A DNA stretch of 37,434 nucleotides from a virus. Shown here piece after piece: positions 34,865 through 37,434 of the stretch (position 1 is the first letter of the stretch; the number at the start of each line of letters is the position of its first letter). The stretch spans positions 1 to 37,434 of the IMG/VR virus record IMGVR_UViG_3300025671_000189, one strand, 5' to 3'. Made by a program: the position numbers and the translations under genes. The notes under the pieces are model-generated. The model was not told the origin of the DNA and made no database searches. It worked only from the letters and a program-made list of their open reading frames with translations.

Positions 34865-35151
34865 TTTGAAAATCTTTCTGCAAAACCACCAGAGTAATCC
34901 TTATCCTCTGTCATGGTTCCGCTCAAAGTAAGATCTTTCATCATCTGCTCCAGCCGCTGTCTTTCAACAAGAAGTTCTTTACAATCTATAGCCGTCTGCT
35001 TAATAGACTGAAGCTCAGCCTTTCTAGCGCTACCATTGATCTCCTTGTCTACAGGCTTTTTGATTTCCTCAATCATATTGTTGATAGCTACCTCCATAGA
35101 AGCCATCAACCGACGAGCAGCATCAATCGTGGTGAATTGCTTTCTGGACAT
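34861..35151 (-). CDS. Small helical protein, 96 aa
   Basis: The ATG at 35151 (MSRKQFTTIDAARRLMASME) is chosen; longer extensions upstream only read antisense-like sequence through the GroES-like gene. The protein is largely helical and coiled-coil-like: VAINNMIEEIKKPVDKEING, then ARKAELQSIKQTAIDCKELL, then VERQRLEQMMKDLTLSG, with an acidic, flexible end. It overlaps the GroES-like gene by 29 bases in another frame and the next gene by 4 (ATGA). Function unknown; size and helical character are compatible with a small terminase-like oligomer, which is only a suggestion. Confidence 0.5.
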   Translation of the reverse strand: MSRKQFTTIDAARRLMASMEVAINNMIEEIKKPVDKEINGSARKAELQSIKQTAIDCKELLVERQRLEQMMKDLTLSGTMTEDKDYSGGFAERFSK

Positions 35152-35719
35152 ACAGTAAGTCTTCGGTTCGTACTCGGTACATCGTCTCGTCGTTGACCTT
35201 AAAATCGTAACGCAGCTTGCTAGGGAAAACAACCACATCACCCTCTTCAATCCCCAGGTCCTTGTGCATATACGTTCGATACGCAAGAACTCCACGATCT
35301 GGATCAGCATCCTTTAGTCGCACCTCTGTCCACAGCTGCGTGCGATCCACTATCTCCTCCTGGTGTGGGCGAAGGATAGACCACATAGACAATGGTATGA
35401 CATCATCCTCACCTTTCGGGGTGTACGCAAAAGCATGGCAGTTGATGGTGACATCAGGATCGTAGCTTACCAAGTACTCCCCCTCCCTGTCTGCAAAAGG
35501 CATCCCCCCATTGATGACCACCAAATGATGGAAGTACAATGTGTCCCCTACTTTGACAGGGGTGTCGTACTTCTTCGGTACCGACACCACCTCCCCTTCA
35601 CACACCCTATGTTCAAACTCGTTGAACTTAGTCTCCATGTAGATATTCTGGTCACCCAGCTTAATCTCGTCTTGCAGCAGCTTGTCTAGCTTCACCACAA
35701 AGTAATGCAGCATATCCAT
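35123..35719 (-). CDS. GroES-like co-chaperonin (gp31-type), 198 aa
   Basis: The middle contains EFEHRVCEGEVVSVPKKYDT followed by PVKVGDTLYFHHLVVINGG, the GroES pattern (G-x-VVxVP ... VKVGDxVxF). FADREGEYLVSYDPDVTINC HAFAY and a separate C-terminal GDVVVFPSKLRYDFKV followed by NDETMYRVRTEDLLYV correspond to the closing GroES strands (I-x-V-x-DxxYxRVRxxDILA). It is about twice the length of host GroES because of an inserted segment near 75-130, as in T4 gp31 and phage relatives. It probably caps host GroEL to fold the major capsid protein. Starts on the previous stop (TAATG). Confidence 0.66.
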   Translation of the reverse strand: MDMLHYFVVKLDKLLQDEIKLGDQNIYMETKFNEFEHRVCEGEVVSVPKKYDTPVKVGDTLYFHHLVVINGGMPFADREGEYLVSYDPDVTINCHAFAYTPKGEDDVIPLSMWSILRPHQEEIVDRTQLWTEVRLKDADPDRGVLAYRTYMHKDLGIEEGDVVVFPSKLRYDFKVNDETMYRVRTEDLLYVQKAIHHD

Positions 35720-35955
35720 TAGAAATTCAAATCAAACTCAAGTAAACACGGGAGACCATCGATCGCCTTCCAGAGAGACTGACCCCCATCGACACCGATG
35801 TAGATTAAGTACCTACTGCGACCATACCTATGCAGATGCTCCTCGTCTAAGACGATCGTCGATACACTCCCATCACCTACGCGCATACCTAGGTAATATG
35901 CCATCGCGTCCTTTGGGTTCGGACCGATTATGATTTTTCTGATTATTCCATTCAT
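35719..35955 (-). CDS. Small phage protein, 78 aa
   Basis: The ATG at 35955 forms a TGATG overlap with the previous stop; the reading frame extends three codons upstream through a TTG, which is less likely. The sequence MNGIIRKIIIGPNPKDAMAY, then YLGMRVGDGSVSTIVLDEEH, then RYGRSRYLIYIGVDGGQSLW and KAIDGLPCLLEFDLNF suggests a small alpha/beta domain. A family with this I-x-IGPNPKDAMAYY-x-G pattern is known to me only as hypothetical phage proteins. It precedes the GroES-like gene in the same operon and may be functionally linked to it. Confidence 0.52.
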   Translation of the reverse strand: MNGIIRKIIIGPNPKDAMAYYLGMRVGDGSVSTIVLDEEHLHRYGRSRYLIYIGVDGGQSLWKAIDGLPCLLEFDLNF

Positions 35956-36293
35956 CAATTGCAAGATGGGTCAAACCCGTCTTGCTCGTTAAGACCATCT
36001 ATGATCTCTTTGTACCAGTTTTCACTATCGAATTCAACATCCTCCTCTGCAGGGAAGACATACGAGAACCGCAAAAAATCGAACACCTCATCCAAAACAT
36101 CCTCGCTCTCTACATCTAGAGAGAACACCGCTTTCAAAACTGGGTCATCAAATTCATCTGTAGACAACATGCCAGTGAGCATCACGTTGATCACCTGCCC
36201 TTGCAGGTCATACTTATTCACCAGCATATCCACTATCTTGTGAACCTTCTGCATCTCCACTAGAAACAACTCCTTTCGCGTCAGATCGTCCAT
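35955..36293 (-). CDS. Acidic helical protein, first gene of the packaging operon, 112 aa
   Basis: I place the start at the ATG at 36293 (MDDLTRKELFLVEMQKVHKI). Longer versions read into an opposite-strand gene. It is acidic and helical (VDMLVNKYDLQGQVINVMLT; VESEDVLDEVFDFLRFSYVF) with a tail rich in Asp/Glu. It was not recognised. It is preceded by a TATCTTTG box about 46 bases upstream, inside the plus-strand gene. Its start codon and that of the plus-strand gene share a single CATG palindrome. It ends in TGATG overlap with the next gene. As leader of the operon that ends in TerL it may act in packaging; no direct evidence. Confidence 0.55.
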   Translation of the reverse strand: MDDLTRKELFLVEMQKVHKIVDMLVNKYDLQGQVINVMLTGMLSTDEFDDPVLKAVFSLDVESEDVLDEVFDFLRFSYVFPAEEDVEFDSENWYKEIIDGLNEQDGFDPSCN

Positions 36294-36714
36294 GCCAGCT
36301 TCCAAAAAAAAGATATTTCGAGAGCATTCTCGATTACAACAAAGATACGTAAACAAGAACCACCTCAAGAACCTGAGGTCCAGTCTGTTACGCTTCCAGG
36401 ACAAGTACGATCTATTTCAAAAAGAGATGTACTTTTTACTGTGGGCATACGACCTGGAGTTCTGGACTCTCAAGTACGCTCAGGAAGAGTATGGGTACAG
36501 CAAAAAGAAATTGGAGGACACCATCGTATACCCCCTGCAGAGAGAAGGGTACATACACAAAGTGTTTGATAAGCTTACCCCCTCCGATGTCAGGGAGGAT
36601 CACCTCTTCAGAGAAGAGACCAAGTACAACTACAGGGTGCGATACGCCTTAACGCAAAAGGCTAGGCTTATGGTGCAGCGGTTCTACAACGAGCTTAGCC
36701 CAAAGACAACTTGA
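36292..36714 (+). CDS. Winged-helix (MarR-like) regulator candidate, 140 aa
   Basis: This is the only plus-strand gene. The N-terminal 40 residues are basic (MPASKKKIFREHSRLQQRYV). The remainder follows the winged-helix pattern: LFQKEMYFLLWAYDLEFWTL, then YAQEEYGYSKKKLEDTIVYP and LQREGYIHKVFDKL, a loop, then YRVRYALTQKARLMVQRFYN. The element LTQKA/GR-x(2)-VQRFY is common in small phage proteins that I associate with MarR-like folds. It likely binds DNA and regulates phage transcription. It overlaps the next convergent gene by 20 bases and contains the promoter box of the divergent packaging operon within its 5' coding part. The ATG at 36292 is tentative; a shorter start at 36425 would begin at MYFLLW. 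Confidence 0.68.
   Translation: MPASKKKIFREHSRLQQRYVNKNHLKNLRSSLLRFQDKYDLFQKEMYFLLWAYDLEFWTLKYAQEEYGYSKKKLEDTIVYPLQREGYIHKVFDKLTPSDVREDHLFREETKYNYRVRYALTQKARLMVQRFYNELSPKTT
36340..36347 (-). promoter_or_regulatory. Candidate -7 promoter box of the packaging operon (TATCTTTG)
   Basis: Minus-strand TATCTTTG matches TAnnTTTG, with a TTG 18 bases upstream (36366-36368) at the expected -33 spacing. It lies 46 bases before the ATG at 36293 and entirely within the plus-strand gene. Confidence 0.5.
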
Positions 36715-37270
36715 CGTCTTTCATATAATAAGACTCTCCAGCTATAGGGAAGTTGAAAAACCGATCCCACTCGTACAGGTAGAAGAATGAACTAAACATA
36801 CCTATCGTCTCCCCGCTTACGTCAATGGTGGTCCAAGTTTGGTCCTGCAGCGTAGTTTGGAATTTATCCTGCTCTGTAGTCCCAAAGGAAGTAGTGAATG
36901 TAATCTGAGTTCTACTGGAGTCAAGAATGCAGTACAACTTGGCTTGCACCCTCCACTTGGTATAGTCTGCAAAGTTGATGAAGGTGCTGCCGCCGTCAGG
37001 CACCAAAGCACTACTAGGGGCCCGCCACTGACACGTATCTGTCTGGGTTGCGTTTACCACGAGCTTCGCGTAGTCCGTCTCGCCATCCAAAGCAGCCGTT
37101 TCAAAACTTAGCGAAGGTTGAGTTGTCGACCAAGAATTCGGTCGGAAGCCTAAAGTAGCACTTATGAGATTAGCGTCGTTTTCCCACGTCCTGAACGTCG
37201 TGTATGGACTTACTACTTCTGGAACCGCTCCTCCACGATCCAAACTCGCACCAAGGCCGAGGCTTGGCAT
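36695..37270 (-). CDS. Jelly-roll-like virion protein, 191 aa
   Basis: The start MPSLGLGASLDRGGAVPEVV resembles the short virion-docking leader (LGLG-x(2)-x-RGG) found in phage structural proteins. The rest is a beta-sandwich of carbohydrate-binding type: LSFETAALDGETDYAKLVVN, then STFINFADYTKWRVQAKLYC, then TQITFTTSFGTTEQDKFQTT, then LQDQTWTTIDVSGETIGMFS, and closing YYMKDVKLSLG. Alternating strands with W-x-TIDVSG are typical of CBM-like modules. It is likely a fibre or receptor-binding accessory. It starts on the stop of the upstream small gene (TAATG) and converges with the plus-strand gene, overlapping its 3' end by 20 bases. Confidence 0.6.
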   Translation of the reverse strand: MPSLGLGASLDRGGAVPEVVSPYTTFRTWENDANLISATLGFRPNSWSTTQPSLSFETAALDGETDYAKLVVNATQTDTCQWRAPSSALVPDGGSTFINFADYTKWRVQAKLYCILDSSRTQITFTTSFGTTEQDKFQTTLQDQTWTTIDVSGETIGMFSSFFYLYEWDRFFNFPIAGESYYMKDVKLSLG

Positions 37271-37434
37271 TACTGCTTCTTAATACGGTCTGACACAATC
37301 ATATTAATGAGGGTGTCAAACCATCCAAATACTTGATTGTCAGTCTCCGTGGGGGTGATGTTGACCACGACCTTAATAAAAGCCATAGCTCCGAGAAGCA
37401 GCTCACCCCAGTTTTCGATGATAAAATCTAACAT
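37270..37434 (-). CDS. Small membrane protein, holin candidate, 54 aa (start at window edge)
   Basis: Not large enough for ORF lists but clear by translation: an ATG is exactly at the last base of the window and the frame ends in a TAATG overlap with the next gene. The protein has one hydrophobic segment (FIIENWGELLLGAMAFIKVV), then VNITPTETDNQVFGWFDTLI and a basic end (SDRIKKQ). A single membrane helix, an amphipathic second part and a basic tail fit small holins or pore helpers. Similar 50-70-residue proteins recur in marine phages. An upstream start outside the window cannot be excluded. Confidence 0.55.
   Translation of the reverse strand: MLDFIIENWGELLLGAMAFIKVVVNITPTETDNQVFGWFDTLINMIVSDRIKKQ

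Noticed and set aside
35152-35310. Longer start for the 96-residue helical protein
   Set aside because: The extension reads another frame of the GroES-like gene and has shadow-type composition.
36294-36404. Longer start for the 112-residue protein, giving 149 residues
   Set aside because: The extension (MSWKRNRLDLRF...) is antisense to the plus-strand gene and is Cys/Phe/Arg-rich; ATG at 36293 gives a natural acidic N-terminus.
1-37434. tRNA genes, integrase, repressor or attachment site
   Set aside because: Gaps are too short for tRNAs and none of the proteins resembles recombinases or lysogeny repressors.

Overview
The window is a contiguous piece of a tailed-phage genome: the packaging, head, connector, short-tail and ejection-protein module. 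Almost everything is coded on the minus strand, so functional order runs from base 37434 down to base 1. Virion architecture looks podovirus-like. There is a large terminase, a portal with a long glutamine-rich coiled-coil tail, a scaffold, a HK97-type major capsid protein, two connector or ring-like proteins, a 2360-residue nozzle (T7 gp12-like / crAss muzzle-like) protein, and three consecutive internal or ejected proteins, the last carrying an LPD38-type region. Gene order and the style of TerL, portal, capsid and nozzle most resemble Crassvirales and related phages of Bacteroidota. That assignment is from memory of family motifs, not a search. The repeated intergenic motif TATATTTG matches the Bacteroidota -7 promoter consensus TAnnTTTG and independently suggests a Bacteroidota host. 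No lysogeny, replication, tRNA or CRISPR genes were seen.

Layout in transcription order. (a) 37434-36695: a small membrane protein and a jelly-roll-like virion protein. (b) 36292-36714: the only plus-strand gene, a winged-helix-like regulator candidate, convergent with (a) and divergent from (c). (c) 36293-31723: a tightly overlapping operon of two small proteins, a GroES-like co-chaperonin, two more small proteins, a glycosyltransferase-like protein and TerL. (d) 31686-25931: portal, a beta-rich structural protein, a collagen-like fibre, an RCC1-type beta-propeller and a small unknown. (e) 25914-24831: five tiny proteins, four of them strongly basic. (f) 24792-20097: two paralogous beta-sandwich proteins, a small protein, scaffold, major capsid protein and two decoration-type proteins, closed by a terminator. 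(g) 20033-18768: a LamG-like virion protein on its own. (h) 18739-17900: a conserved protein with an AT-hook-like N-terminus, closed by a terminator. (i) 17836-8088: connector/ring proteins, nozzle and a tail-associated protein. (j) 8066 to beyond base 1: the ejection-protein trio.

The TAnnTTTG boxes partition the late region into these units. Most genes within a unit overlap or abut (TAATG, TGATG, ATGA junctions), which suggests translational coupling. Several boxes lie only 4-8 bases before the start codon, which would give leaderless or nearly leaderless mRNAs.

No gap longer than about 60 bases lacks a gene, and nothing else of size is hidden between genes.
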